The notes beneath the pieces are model-generated. The model made no database searches and was not told where the DNA came from. It saw nothing but the letters and a program-made list of their open reading frames with translations. A stretch of 64,000 nucleotides of DNA from Arcticibacter pallidicorallinus. Lineage in GTDB: Bacteria > Bacteroidota > Bacteroidia > Sphingobacteriales > Sphingobacteriaceae. The stretch's first letter is position 1. Each line of letters begins with the position of its first letter. Below are positions 1-7,463 of the stretch, piece by piece. Location: the NCBI RefSeq assembly GCF_003002875.1, contig NZ_PVTH01000001.1:434001-498000 (forward strand), given 5' to 3'. Made by a program: the position numbers and the translations under genes.

Positions 1-680
1 AGCACCTCATCAACGCGCGATGCATCAAATATCTTCGGCATATAAGCGGCAGGCCAGCGTCGGATCCCGGGGATAGACGATTCTTCCGTAGGCTGGCAAC
101 CAACAATCCGAATCTCCGGATTTTGCTCTTTCAAAAACATGGAATTACCCATAATGCTTCCTGTGGTGCCCATCGCACTCACAAAGTGGGTGATCTTTCC
201 CTCCGTATCCCGCCATATTTCCGGACCGGTAGTTTTGTAATGCGCCAGGTAATTATCCGGATTGGAGAACTGATTCATCAGGTAATAATCATCTCCCAGC
301 CCCTTCTCCTCTGCATAATCCCTGCAGATTTCCATCGTTTCCATCAGCACCACTTTGGCGCCGAACGCCTCCATGGTCAGCGTCCGCTCCTTGCTGGAGC
401 TCGCCGGCATAATCAGCTCAATCTCCAAGCCGAATAAACGCGCCATCATGGCCAGCGCGATACCCGTGTTCCCGCTTGTCGCTTCTATAAGCTTCATCCC
501 GGGCTTGATATCCCCCCGCTCAAGCGCAGTCCGAATCATATTCAATGCTGCCCGGTCCTTTACACTTCCGGCAGGGTTATTACCCTCGAGCTTGGCATAT
601 ATTTTTACATTTTTGTTCGGATTAAGCCTTGTAAGCTCCGCCATGGGCGTGTTCCCAACAAGATCGATTATTCCAGCCAT
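1..680 (-). CDS. cysM: Cysteine synthase (O-acetylserine sulfhydrylase), 3' part missing
   Basis: A PLP enzyme that replaces the acetyl group of O-acetyl-L-serine with sulfide to give cysteine, in the cytosol. The visible 226 residues start MAGIIDLVGNTP and contain the PLP-lysine motif NPAGSVKDR (Lys41), the phosphate-binding TSGNTG loop (about 69-74), and the MGTTGS loop typical of the cysK/cysM family. The gene runs off the left window edge, so the C-terminus cannot be judged. The start ATG lies only 6 bp after the cysE stop, so the two consecutive enzymes of cysteine synthesis are in one operon, itself coupled to the kai/histidine kinase genes upstream. CysK versus CysM specificity cannot be decided from the part seen; the symbol is a best guess. 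Confidence 0.9.
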   Translation of the reverse strand, partial: MAGIIDLVGNTPMAELTRLNPNKNVKIYAKLEGNNPAGSVKDRAALNMIRTALERGDIKPGMKLIEATSGNTGIALAMMARLFGLEIELIMPASSSKERTLTMEAFGAKVVLMETMEICRDYAEEKGLGDDYYLMNQFSNPDNYLAHYKTTGPEIWRDTEGKITHFVSAMGTTGSIMGNSMFLKEQNPEIRIVGCQPTEESSIPGIRRWPAAYMPKIFDASRVDEV

Positions 681-686
681 AACAAA

Positions 687-1493
687 TCAGCTTTTGCGTT
701 CAACAACCTTAAACTGCGTCTCATGGTAAACTACCGAACCCGCAGGCACACTCTTAGTCAGCCAGACGTTCCCGCCTATGATGCTGTTTTCTCCAATAAC
801 GGTGTCGCCACCCAGGATTGTCGCACCTGAGTAGATCACTACATGATCCTGTACCGTAGGATGACGCTTCTTAGACGCCATCGTTTTGTCCACACTTAAA
901 GCGCCCAGCGTAACTCCCTGATATAGCTTAACATGACAGCCTATATGCGTCGTTTCACCAATAACAATACCGGTGCCGTGGTCGATATACAAATAGTCGC
1001 CAATCACCGCTCCAGGATGAATGTCAATACCCGTCTTGGAATGAGCGTATTCAGTAAGTATCCGTGGTAACAAGGGAACATCCAAGATAAACAGGGCATG
1101 CGCGATCCGGTAAAACGATATGGCATAAAAGCCAGGATAAGCCCGGATAATCTCAAATTCGCTCCTCGCAGCTGGGTCGCCCTGCAGAATGGAGCTGATA
1201 TCGGTATTCAGGGCACGGTACAGTTCAGGAACTTGTTCAAAAAACGCTTTAGCGCGCTGTTCGTTGTCGCATTCCTCACAGGCACGTGTTGAGTCCATGA
1301 TCTCTTTCAGTCGCGCCTCCAGCGACTGAATCTCCATCTCAATATCCCTCACAGAAAGGAAAAAACTCTTCGACTGTTCCGGAAATAAAAGGCGTATAAG
1401 GGCCAGAGCCCAGCCGGCAATCTCTTTATTGGACGGGACGGCCTCAATTTGCTGGTGCCTCTTGAAAATGTATTCGTAAAAGTCTTTATCCAT
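687..1493 (-). CDS. cysE: Serine O-acetyltransferase
   Basis: Transfers acetyl from acetyl-CoA to L-serine, making the substrate of the cysteine synthase encoded next to it. The 268-residue protein has the N-terminal helical SAT domain (about 1-150) and a C-terminal left-handed beta-helix of hexapeptide repeats with DIHPGAVIG, the catalytic-site stretch DHGTGIVIGE, and GGNVWL. I choose the ATG at 1493 (MDKDFYEY): the reading frame is open further upstream, but those codons lie inside the histidine kinase gene and resemble no SAT. The ATG overlaps the kinase stop by 8 bp, so translation is probably coupled. The C-terminus is VVERKS; whether it can dock into a CysK active site cannot be judged by eye. 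Confidence 0.93.
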   Translation of the reverse strand: MDKDFYEYIFKRHQQIEAVPSNKEIAGWALALIRLLFPEQSKSFFLSVRDIEMEIQSLEARLKEIMDSTRACEECDNEQRAKAFFEQVPELYRALNTDISSILQGDPAARSEFEIIRAYPGFYAISFYRIAHALFILDVPLLPRILTEYAHSKTGIDIHPGAVIGDYLYIDHGTGIVIGETTHIGCHVKLYQGVTLGALSVDKTMASKKRHPTVQDHVVIYSGATILGGDTVIGENSIIGGNVWLTKSVPAGSVVYHETQFKVVERKS

Positions 1494-3147
1494 TAATCGG
1501 CAAAATAAAAAAGAAAGTAGAGCCTTCTTGAGGTTTACTGTCGACGCCAAACTTTCCCATATGAGCTTTGATGATTTCGGCAGATATATACAAGCCAATA
1601 CCTAAGCCGCTGGCTGCATAATTTTTATCATCAACTCGATAGAAACGTTCGAATATACGGTCTTTTTGATGATCTGACAATCCAATTCCAAAGTCTTTTA
1701 CCGATATCTTTACCGAGTCGCCAATCACTTCCGTGCTCAGGATAATGTCTTTGTTTACGGGCGAATATTTTACCGAGTTGTTGATCAGATTCATGATTAC
1801 CTGTTCGAGTCGCTCCTGATTTCCCTCCAATATCACCTCCTCGCTATTTTCCACCGTGATATTATAGGTTGGATACATAAATCTCGCGTTGTCGGCACAT
1901 GAATGTATCAAGGTGTTCAGACTAAGAGAATACTTGCTGAAGGCAAGTTTGCCCGCCTGGATCTTACTTACGTCCAGAAGGTCATTAACCAGGTTAGCAA
2001 GCTTTCCGATAGCTTCATTTGCCTTGTTTGTAAACTGCCTGATCGTCGCCGGTACTTCCTCCTTTCTATAAGAGGAGATCAGCTGCAGATAACCCTTCAG
2101 GCTTGTCAGCGGGGTCTTCAGCTCATGACTCGCGATTCCTATAAACTCATCTTTTTTCGCAAGCGCCTGTTTCTGGTCCTCAATATTGGTTTTGGTGCCC
2201 AGCCAGGTCATAACCTGACCCTCCTCATCGCTGAAAGGAATAGCTTTCGCCAAGTGCCATAAGTACTCTCCTGAACCATCTTTTCTTAAACGGTATTCTG
2301 TTTCGAACTGTGACCCCGTTAGCAAAGAGGTCCTCCAGGCAGCGATGGTTCGGTCAATGTCTTCGGGGTGTACGGCGGTAATCCAGTTTGAATCCAAAGA
2401 GGCCTCGGCGCTGAGTCCGGTGTATTCAATCCATTGCTGGTTAAAATAGTCAAACTGACCGTCGGCATTGGCGGTCCAAACAATCACCGGGATATTGTCT
2501 GATAAAAACTTGAAGTTTCCCTGACTGATGAGCAGGTCCCGGGTTCGTTCCTTAATCGTCTTTTGAAGTTCTTTGTTCAAATGCGCTGCAACCCGCTGAG
2601 CTTCCTCGAGTTCATCATTCTTGGCTTTCAGCACGTACCTGTTTTCAACTACCGAACTCAGGTCAGTCATGATAATACTCATCGCCGTGCCGTCTTCCAG
2701 TTCCAGAGCGGTGAGCGACAGGAGAAAGGGAATCGCTTTACCGTCGTTCCCTACCAGGTCAAGCTCCGCCTTGGCTTCCTCCAGCCAGCCCGTTTGCAGA
2801 AGCTTGTTGAATTCTCTTTTCGACTCTTCCGGAAAGAAGTTAAGCAGGGGCACGCCGATGAGGTTTTCAAGCGGAATACCAAGAAGAGCAGCAAACCTCG
2901 AATTGCTATACAGGATGATGCCATTTTTATCCAGAGTAACCGCACCTTCGGTCATCTTTTCTATAAATGCACGATACGTATGATCGGCGTTCTTTAATGT
3001 ATAAAGACGATGACCGGTCTCATGCTCCACAATTATAGCATCGATTTGTCCCGTCCGGATGGCATCTATTGTGTCCCGGGCTTCTTCCAGTTGAAGCTTG
3101 AGTTCGGCTACCTCTTTAATTAAAGCCTCTGTTTTCTCCGTTTCCAT
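1486..3147 (-). CDS. Cytosolic PAS-PAS sensor histidine kinase of the kai operon
   Basis: A 553-residue histidine kinase with no membrane segment or signal peptide. It begins with a coiled coil carrying the AIRTGQIDAIIVE motif (about 28-41) seen in many Bacteroidota PAS kinases. PAS 1 covers about 58-170, and PAS 2 about 208-325 including the PAC-like region around WLGTKTNIEDQ. HisKA follows, with the phospho-acceptor in ASHELKTPLTS (His341). The HATPase has an N box NLINNSVKY (about 453-460), G1 DFGIGL (485-490) and G2 GLGIGLY (514-520). It follows the second kaiB by 8 bp and overlaps cysE by 8 bp. No response regulator is encoded nearby. By analogy with KaiC/KaiB-SasA/CikA it may read out the KaiB/KaiC state, but this is inference. 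Confidence 0.93.
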   Translation of the reverse strand: METEKTEALIKEVAELKLQLEEARDTIDAIRTGQIDAIIVEHETGHRLYTLKNADHTYRAFIEKMTEGAVTLDKNGIILYSNSRFAALLGIPLENLIGVPLLNFFPEESKREFNKLLQTGWLEEAKAELDLVGNDGKAIPFLLSLTALELEDGTAMSIIMTDLSSVVENRYVLKAKNDELEEAQRVAAHLNKELQKTIKERTRDLLISQGNFKFLSDNIPVIVWTANADGQFDYFNQQWIEYTGLSAEASLDSNWITAVHPEDIDRTIAAWRTSLLTGSQFETEYRLRKDGSGEYLWHLAKAIPFSDEEGQVMTWLGTKTNIEDQKQALAKKDEFIGIASHELKTPLTSLKGYLQLISSYRKEEVPATIRQFTNKANEAIGKLANLVNDLLDVSKIQAGKLAFSKYSLSLNTLIHSCADNARFMYPTYNITVENSEEVILEGNQERLEQVIMNLINNSVKYSPVNKDIILSTEVIGDSVKISVKDFGIGLSDHQKDRIFERFYRVDDKNYAASGLGIGLYISAEIIKAHMGKFGVDSKPQEGSTFFFILPING

Positions 3148-3155
3148 TTTTCTGC

Positions 3156-3467
3156 TTAAATGACAATGCCCAGCCCCTTCAAAACTTTCTTTTCATCCGA
3201 CAAATCACCAAGCAAGCGACGTTCAGGTCCTGGCGCCTTCTTAATTAAAAGGGGTAAAGCGACGAGCTGTTCCACTAGTGCCCTTTCAGGCTGCTGATAA
3301 ACATCGATAATCTCGAGGGAATATCGGTTTTTTAAGTGCAGCTCACAAATTTTTCGAATGTTAGATATCGCCCGGGCCGAGTTGGGTGAAGCCCCCGTAA
3401 TAAACAACCGGAGAACAAACTCTTCATTATCAGGACGGTTTAATATATTTCCGGTTTCTTTCAGCAC
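3156..3467 (-). CDS. kaiB: KaiB-like protein (second copy)
   Basis: A 103-residue protein with the thioredoxin-like KaiB fold. A strand FVLRLFITGASPNSARAI is followed by a helix, LEIIDVYQQPE, the PLLIKKAPGP segment and GDLSDEKKVL near the end. KaiB binds the KaiC CI ring in cyanobacteria; in non-photosynthetic bacteria the role is not settled. It lies 5 bp after another kaiB and 8 bp before the histidine kinase. It has an N-terminal extension (MLKETGNILNRPDNEE) that the first copy has in different sequence. The C-terminus LKGLGIVI is shorter than in cyanobacterial KaiB. The two copies share the overall pattern but differ at many positions, so this is an old duplication. Confidence 0.9.
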   Translation of the reverse strand: MLKETGNILNRPDNEEFVLRLFITGASPNSARAISNIRKICELHLKNRYSLEIIDVYQQPERALVEQLVALPLLIKKAPGPERRLLGDLSDEKKVLKGLGIVI

Positions 3468-3472
3468 AGCGT

Positions 3473-3775
3473 TTAGGTAAGGGGTCGGATGTTCAATCCA
3501 ACCAGTACTTTTTCTTCATTAGACAAATCACCAATTATCTTACGTATAGGAACAGGCACCTTCCTTACGAGTGTGGGTACTGCAAATATCTGATCACCTT
3601 CGGCCAGCTGAGGCTTCTCCAGCAAGTCAATTACTTCAATCTGATATTTTCCTTTCAGGTGTTCTTCACAATAACGCTTTAAATTATTCAAGGCAGTTAC
3701 CGCTTTAGGTGTCTTTCCGGCGATATAGAGGCGTAACTCCCACGTTTGTTCTGTTTCAATTTCCTGCTCTTCCAT
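3473..3775 (-). CDS. kaiB: KaiB-like protein (first copy)
   Basis: A 100-residue KaiB-family protein: [17 protein letters not shown], then [36 protein letters not shown] and [15 protein letters not shown]. The PTLVRKxPxPxRKxIGDLS block is diagnostic of KaiB. The start ATG comes 1 bp after the kaiC stop, so the genes are translationally linked and the products probably interact. A charged N-terminus ([10 protein letters not shown]) precedes the fold. The fold-switching ability that cyanobacterial KaiB needs for slow binding cannot be read from the sequence. Confidence 0.92.
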   Translation of the reverse strand: MEEQEIETEQTWELRLYIAGKTPKAVTALNNLKRYCEEHLKGKYQIEVIDLLEKPQLAEGDQIFAVPTLVRKVPVPIRKIIGDLSNEEKVLVGLNIRPLT

Positions 3776-3776
3776 A

Positions 3777-5513
3777 TTATTCTTCCATATTGTTTTCTTC
3801 AGGATCCACTGTTCCTGACAGGCCTCCCCGCCGGCTGGTAATTTCCCGGCGGTTACTCTCAGTCGCGTCCTTCTTAATCCGTTCTTCCGTATAAACGCGG
3901 TTCAACTCTTCTTCTACCGATTCAAATTCGGCTTTCAGATTTGCAATCTTAGCTTCAAGGATGTTCCGCTTTCGTAAAACTTCCTTGTCCTTAGCGCTCA
4001 TCTGATAGCCTTTTAGAACCTCACCGGCATGCTCCTGAAGAACCTGTTCTTCACGTGCCGACCCGGTGAGTATCCCGTTTGGACCCAGATAGACGTCCAC
4101 CAGTTCAAGGCCATTATCCGTGATTACAAATTCTCTTACCTGATTAGAATGCTTCATTCCTCTCGACTTCATGATGTACATTCCGCGGTTTCTTTCCCCA
4201 TTCGACTCAATGTCGCGCACCAGAAGCCAGGCGTCCACCAACGAGGATATTGTCTCATCCGTCTGTTCCTGCACGATATTGTTTAGAGCCAGAGCTGTAA
4301 ACATAACCGTAACCTGTTGATCCTGTAAAAAACTTATTAATCTGATCAGCATCGATTTAACTTCATTGATCGATCCGATGGTGATCAAGTTAGTGATCGG
4401 ATCAACTATGACCGTATCGGGCTTAAACGCCTTGATGCGTTTGTGAATATCCACCAGGTGCATCTCAAGGCCATATAGTGTAGGTCGGGAAGCACAAATT
4501 TCCAGAAGGCCCGATTGTATGTGCTTTTCGAGGTCCAGGCCGATGGATTTTGTATTTCTTAATATCTGGCTTTCCGATTCCTCAAACGAAAAGTAAATGC
4601 ACTTTTCGCCTCTTTCACAAGCTCCTGCGGCGAAGGTTGTGGCGATACTCGTTTTTCCCGTGCCTGCAGTGCCCGATATCAGAATGCTGCTGCCGCGATA
4701 GAAGCCTTTTCCGTCAAGCATATCGTCAAGACTTTTAACTCCCGTCGAGACCCTTTCAGAGGAAGCTTCATGGCCCTGGCTCAAACTGGTTACCGGTAAC
4801 ACCGAGATTCCATCACTGTCGATCAGGAACGGGTATTCGTTAGTGCCATGAAGGGAGCCACGGTATTTTACAATACGCAGCATTCTGGTGGATATCTGAT
4901 GCTTTACCCTGTGTTCAAGCAAGATTACACAATCTGATACATACTCTTCCAATCCCTGCCGTGTTAAGGTGTCCTTACCCCGCTCACCGGTGATGATAGC
5001 CGTCACACCTTTATCTTTAAGCCACTGAAAAAGACGACGTAATTCAGCGCGTATAATGCTTTCATTCGTAAGCCCGGAGAAAAGGTTTTCTATCGTGTCG
5101 AGCACAACCCTTTTTGCTCCAATGCTGTCTATCGCGTAAGAAAGACGTATAAATAATCCGTCCAGGTCATATTCACCGGTTTCTTCTATCTCGCTTCGGT
5201 CAATGTGAACGTAATCCACTCTTATCTTTTTCTCCTGAACCAGTCTGTCGAGGTCGAAACCTAAAGAAAGTGTGTTAACACTCAGCTCGTCTGCTTTTTC
5301 TTCGAATGCCATGAAAACCCCCGGCTCATCAAATTCGGTCGCACCCCGAACGATGAATTCCATAGACATCAGCGTTTTTCCGCATCCCGCACTCCCGCAA
5401 ATCAGCGTAGGGCGGCCCTTTGGAAGTCCTCCATTGGTGATTTCGTCCAATCCGGTGATCCCCGTTGGCGTCTTGGCGAGGTGTGAAGGCTTTGTTTGTT
5501 TTATCTGCTCCAT
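3777..5513 (-). CDS. kaiC: KaiC-family circadian-clock-like ATPase
   Basis: A 578-residue double-RecA ATPase. The CI domain has Walker A GSAGCGKT (40-47), catalytic FEEKADE (Glu71-Glu72) and Walker B VVLD (136-139). The CII domain has Walker [10 protein letters not shown] (281-289), FEESES (Glu311-Glu312) and VIVD (368-371). The cyanobacterial Ser431/Thr432 phosphosite aligns by eye with Ser423-Ser424 in [11 protein letters not shown], so both residues are potentially phosphorylatable but the pair is Ser-Ser. The C-terminal 90 residues (about 485-560) form a charged predicted coiled coil instead of the KaiA-binding A-loop tail, in keeping with the absence of kaiA. It is the first gene of the operon kaiC-kaiB-kaiB-kinase-cysE-cysM; a 164-bp gap separates it from the Dabb gene. 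Confidence 0.95.
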   Translation of the reverse strand: MEQIKQTKPSHLAKTPTGITGLDEITNGGLPKGRPTLICGSAGCGKTLMSMEFIVRGATEFDEPGVFMAFEEKADELSVNTLSLGFDLDRLVQEKKIRVDYVHIDRSEIEETGEYDLDGLFIRLSYAIDSIGAKRVVLDTIENLFSGLTNESIIRAELRRLFQWLKDKGVTAIITGERGKDTLTRQGLEEYVSDCVILLEHRVKHQISTRMLRIVKYRGSLHGTNEYPFLIDSDGISVLPVTSLSQGHEASSERVSTGVKSLDDMLDGKGFYRGSSILISGTAGTGKTSIATTFAAGACERGEKCIYFSFEESESQILRNTKSIGLDLEKHIQSGLLEICASRPTLYGLEMHLVDIHKRIKAFKPDTVIVDPITNLITIGSINEVKSMLIRLISFLQDQQVTVMFTALALNNIVQEQTDETISSLVDAWLLVRDIESNGERNRGMYIMKSRGMKHSNQVREFVITDNGLELVDVYLGPNGILTGSAREEQVLQEHAGEVLKGYQMSAKDKEVLRKRNILEAKIANLKAEFESVEEELNRVYTEERIKKDATESNRREITSRRGGLSGTVDPEENNMEE

Positions 5514-5677
5514 TTGTTAATGCATTTGCAGACCGGGACATCAAAATACAGCTCCGGCCTGGAAATAATTATCTAACAAACGAAGTAATACGATTTCTGT
5601 TTGACACGTCGTGCCAAATGCGCAACAGAATGACCGATTCGCTTTTGGGGTAGGCGGGTTATTTTCTTAAGCTGATA

Positions 5678-5974
5678 TTACTCAGCGTCGTAAATAACAA
5701 CCTTCTCAAAGTAAGCCCTGAACTGCTCAAGGAAAGCAAGGTGGAGGGGGTGCGTCTGATAAACGTTATGTCCGTCCAGATCCTCAAATAGCGCCAGAAG
5801 AGAAAAAGTATAGGTCGTGTCTACTACGACGCGCTCAATGGGAGCAGGTGTGCCGATAAATAAAGATTTAACCGTTTCAACACCATTCAGTGTTTCGAGG
5901 CTTGATCTGAAAGCGGCTTTTTGTTCTTCGGTTGTATCGGCTTTCAGCCAGAAAAGTACGTGATGAGTAAGCAT
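5678..5974 (-). CDS. Dabb (stress-responsive alpha/beta barrel) family protein
   Basis: A 98-residue protein with the Dabb signature: MLTHHVLFWLKADTTEEQ at the N-terminus, and YQTHPLHLAFLEQF near residue 80 matching the family Y-x-x-H-P-x-H-x-x-F pattern. These small proteins form dimeric ferredoxin-like barrels; most bacterial members have no assigned reaction. The gene is on the same strand as the kai operon but 164 bp upstream of kaiC, so it is probably a separate transcript or a weakly linked first gene. No signal peptide. Confidence 0.85.
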   Translation of the reverse strand: MLTHHVLFWLKADTTEEQKAAFRSSLETLNGVETVKSLFIGTPAPIERVVVDTTYTFSLLALFEDLDGHNVYQTHPLHLAFLEQFRAYFEKVVIYDAE

Positions 5975-6083
5975 GGTTATGTATTTAGTTAATGGGGTAA
6001 AGATATTAAAACTTGCATCACCGATTCGGAACTTTATAAACCATAGAATTGAAAAAGCCAGAATTTAGAACTACGTTTATCGC

Positions 6084-6848
6084 ATGAAAGAGCTGGAAGC
6101 CCTCGTAAAGGCATACTATCCGAAAATGAAGACGGGAAGTGAAGTAACAGAAACGTACCTTGATTTTTTAAAAAATGAGTACAATTCTGATCTGTCCAAA
6201 ATGCTTTTTGCAACATCATTGTGTTGTGATGACATTAATGTTTCCACAGACTTCCGCAGGGTTCTTACTCGTCCCTTTTCCATGGGTGGACTCGGGGGAT
6301 TGCCTTTTTCTGGCTTCACGGGCATGGTTGCGTATGCGCACCACATCCCTGACGGTGGCGACGCGTTTATTTTCTATGGTCCGCATATCGGGATGACGGA
6401 TGAGGGTAAGCTCGGCAAAATGCGCCGGCCAGGCCAGAAGCAGCTAACCAACAGCTGCGGAGCGCTGATGCTGGCCTTGCAGCGCTTGCAGCAGGAAAAT
6501 GAAGTTTATGTTCCCATCAACTCTGAACTCGACTACCAGCAGACGCTTTTAGAGCGTACCGTTATGCCCTATAAGCACCGCATTCTTACTTCGGCTAATC
6601 CGGAGAAGGAGATAACGGACGTTGCTTATGAAGAGATTCATAAAAAGCTGAACATGCTCATCCGGATGAGCCGAAAAGAATTCCGTTGCGACCGGATTTT
6701 CTTATTGGGAGGCGTAATCGTCAATACCAGTCCGGAATACGAAGACGCTGTAGAGGTGCGTAATTTTGAAATCGTCGACACGAATGAACTTGACGACGCC
6801 GTGCCATCCTTTTCCATCCTTGAATCTGAAGCGTTTAAGAATCTGTAA
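6084..6848 (+). CDS. LCIB/C-type beta-carbonic anhydrase-like protein
   Basis: A 254-residue soluble protein that I match by motif to the limiting-CO2-inducible protein B/C family, whose algal members are zinc beta-type carbonic anhydrases. Visible elements are SLCCDDIN (45-52), the glycine-rich GGLGGLPFSGFTG (68-80), AHHIPDGG (85-92), FYGPHIGM (97-104) and NSCGAL (123-128). Zinc-ligand candidates are Cys47 or Cys48, His101 and Cys125, with Asp49/Asp50 as a possible acid; this assignment is inference. No signal peptide, so it is cytosolic. It is a single gene with the divergent Dabb gene upstream and a long non-coding stretch downstream. TACGTTTA (about 6073-6080) is a 7/8 match to the -7 box just before the ATG. 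Confidence 0.7.
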   Translation: MKELEALVKAYYPKMKTGSEVTETYLDFLKNEYNSDLSKMLFATSLCCDDINVSTDFRRVLTRPFSMGGLGGLPFSGFTGMVAYAHHIPDGGDAFIFYGPHIGMTDEGKLGKMRRPGQKQLTNSCGALMLALQRLQQENEVYVPINSELDYQQTLLERTVMPYKHRILTSANPEKEITDVAYEEIHKKLNMLIRMSRKEFRCDRIFLLGGVIVNTSPEYEDAVEVRNFEIVDTNELDDAVPSFSILESEAFKNL

Positions 6849-6862
6849 CCACAGCTGATCTC

Positions 6863-6878
6863 GACGAGTTCGCTCGTT
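6863..6878 (+). terminator. Weak UUCG-loop hairpin after the LCIB-like gene
   Basis: ACGAG-TTCG-CTCGT forms a five-pair stem with a UUCG tetraloop 15 bp after the stop codon. No run of T follows, so intrinsic termination is uncertain. Confidence 0.35.
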
Positions 6879-6980
6879 ATAAATCCGTTTCGGCCCGCTT
6901 AAGTAAAGCCAGTAATCCGTCGGCGACCATCTAGTGGTCTTGTTAGGGTTGTGCTCTACCCAGCCTTAGGTTGTAGCCGC

Positions 6981-7084
6981 ATTGAAGCCACGGTGAGGCC
7001 ACGTTGAAGCCACCTTTTTCAGGGAAAACGTGGCCTCACTGTGGCCTCACTGTGGCCTCACCGTGGCCTCAGTCTGGCCTCATC
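6981..7084. repeat. 11-bp tandem repeats in an inverted arrangement
   Basis: Three 11-bp units (ATTGAAGCCAC, GGTGAGGCCAC, GTTGAAGCCAC; 6981-7013) are followed by a 16-bp spacer and then five units on the opposite sense (GTGGCCTCACT twice, GTGGCCTCACC, GTGGCCTCAGT, CTGGCCTCATC; 7030-7084). The left array is the near reverse complement of the right one, so the region can fold into an imperfect stem of about 33 bp. The period is close to one helical turn. Function unknown. Confidence 0.9.
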
Positions 7085-7137
7085 CACTGGCTATCTGCCA
7101 GGTAGTCACCGGCTGGTCACCAGTAAGGCCTTTGTAG

Positions 7138-7183
7138 AATCAGAAGCAGTTGCCCTTGGTGCAATCAGAAAGCAGTCGCCCTT
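7138..7183. repeat. Imperfect 20/21-bp direct repeat
   Basis: AATCAGAAGCAGTTGCCCTT (7138-7157) recurs as a 21-base copy with one inserted A and one T-to-C change (7163-7183), separated by 5 bp. It lies between the 11-bp repeat array and the nrdJ promoter. Role unknown. Confidence 0.8.
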
Positions 7184-7436
7184 TGCCTCATGTCGCTGTT
7201 CCTTGATCTCATCTCCTCTACTCGACAGGAGGCAAAATCTTCCAGGTTGTTTAAAAGGCAGTGTATGAATTGGTTAGGATAGATGTTAACATGTGTTAAT
7301 AAAATATGTGCACACTCGTTGTGAAAATTTGCTAACTTTTCGCTGCCGAAAGATTATTATCACTCTCATTTATAAATATTTATAAATTTTTTCGGGAAAC
7401 TTCTTCAGCTTTTCGTTTTAACTTGAATACAAATAT

Positions 7437-7444
7437 TAACTTTG
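7437..7444 (+). promoter_or_regulatory. Bacteroidota -7 box for nrdJ
   Basis: TAACTTTG matches the TAnnTTTG consensus exactly and lies 20 bp before the nrdJ ATG, giving a very short leader. No clear TTTG -33 box is at the expected spacing; the upstream zone is T-rich. Confidence 0.55.
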
Positions 7445-7463
7445 CCACTTCAAAAATCTGATC

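Larger units (their letters stand above)
6849..7463. other. 615-bp non-coding stretch with repeats
   Basis: No plausible gene is seen here. It holds, in order: a UUCG hairpin just after the upstream stop; a small GACCA/TGGTC dyad at 6925-6939; an inverted array of 11-bp repeats (6981-7084); a pair of 11-bp units ending GTCACC (7100-7121); an imperfect 20-bp direct repeat (7138-7183); and an AT-rich promoter zone ahead of nrdJ. No cobalamin riboswitch with its B12 box could be recognised. Confidence 0.6.

Noticed and set aside
6961-7100. Possible cobalamin riboswitch ahead of the B12-dependent nrdJ
   Set aside because: An AGGGAA-like run and CACTG occur, but they are part of the 11-bp repeats; no B12 box or the conserved core arrangement could be assembled, and it lies over 350 bp from the gene.
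6981-7183. CRISPR array
   Set aside because: Units are adjacent 11-mers without spacers, and no cas genes are near; the direct repeat has only two copies.
7041-7268. Open frame across the 11-bp repeats (75 codons, plus strand)
   Set aside because: It is made by the tandem repeat (11 bp shifts the frame each unit) and has no protein family features.
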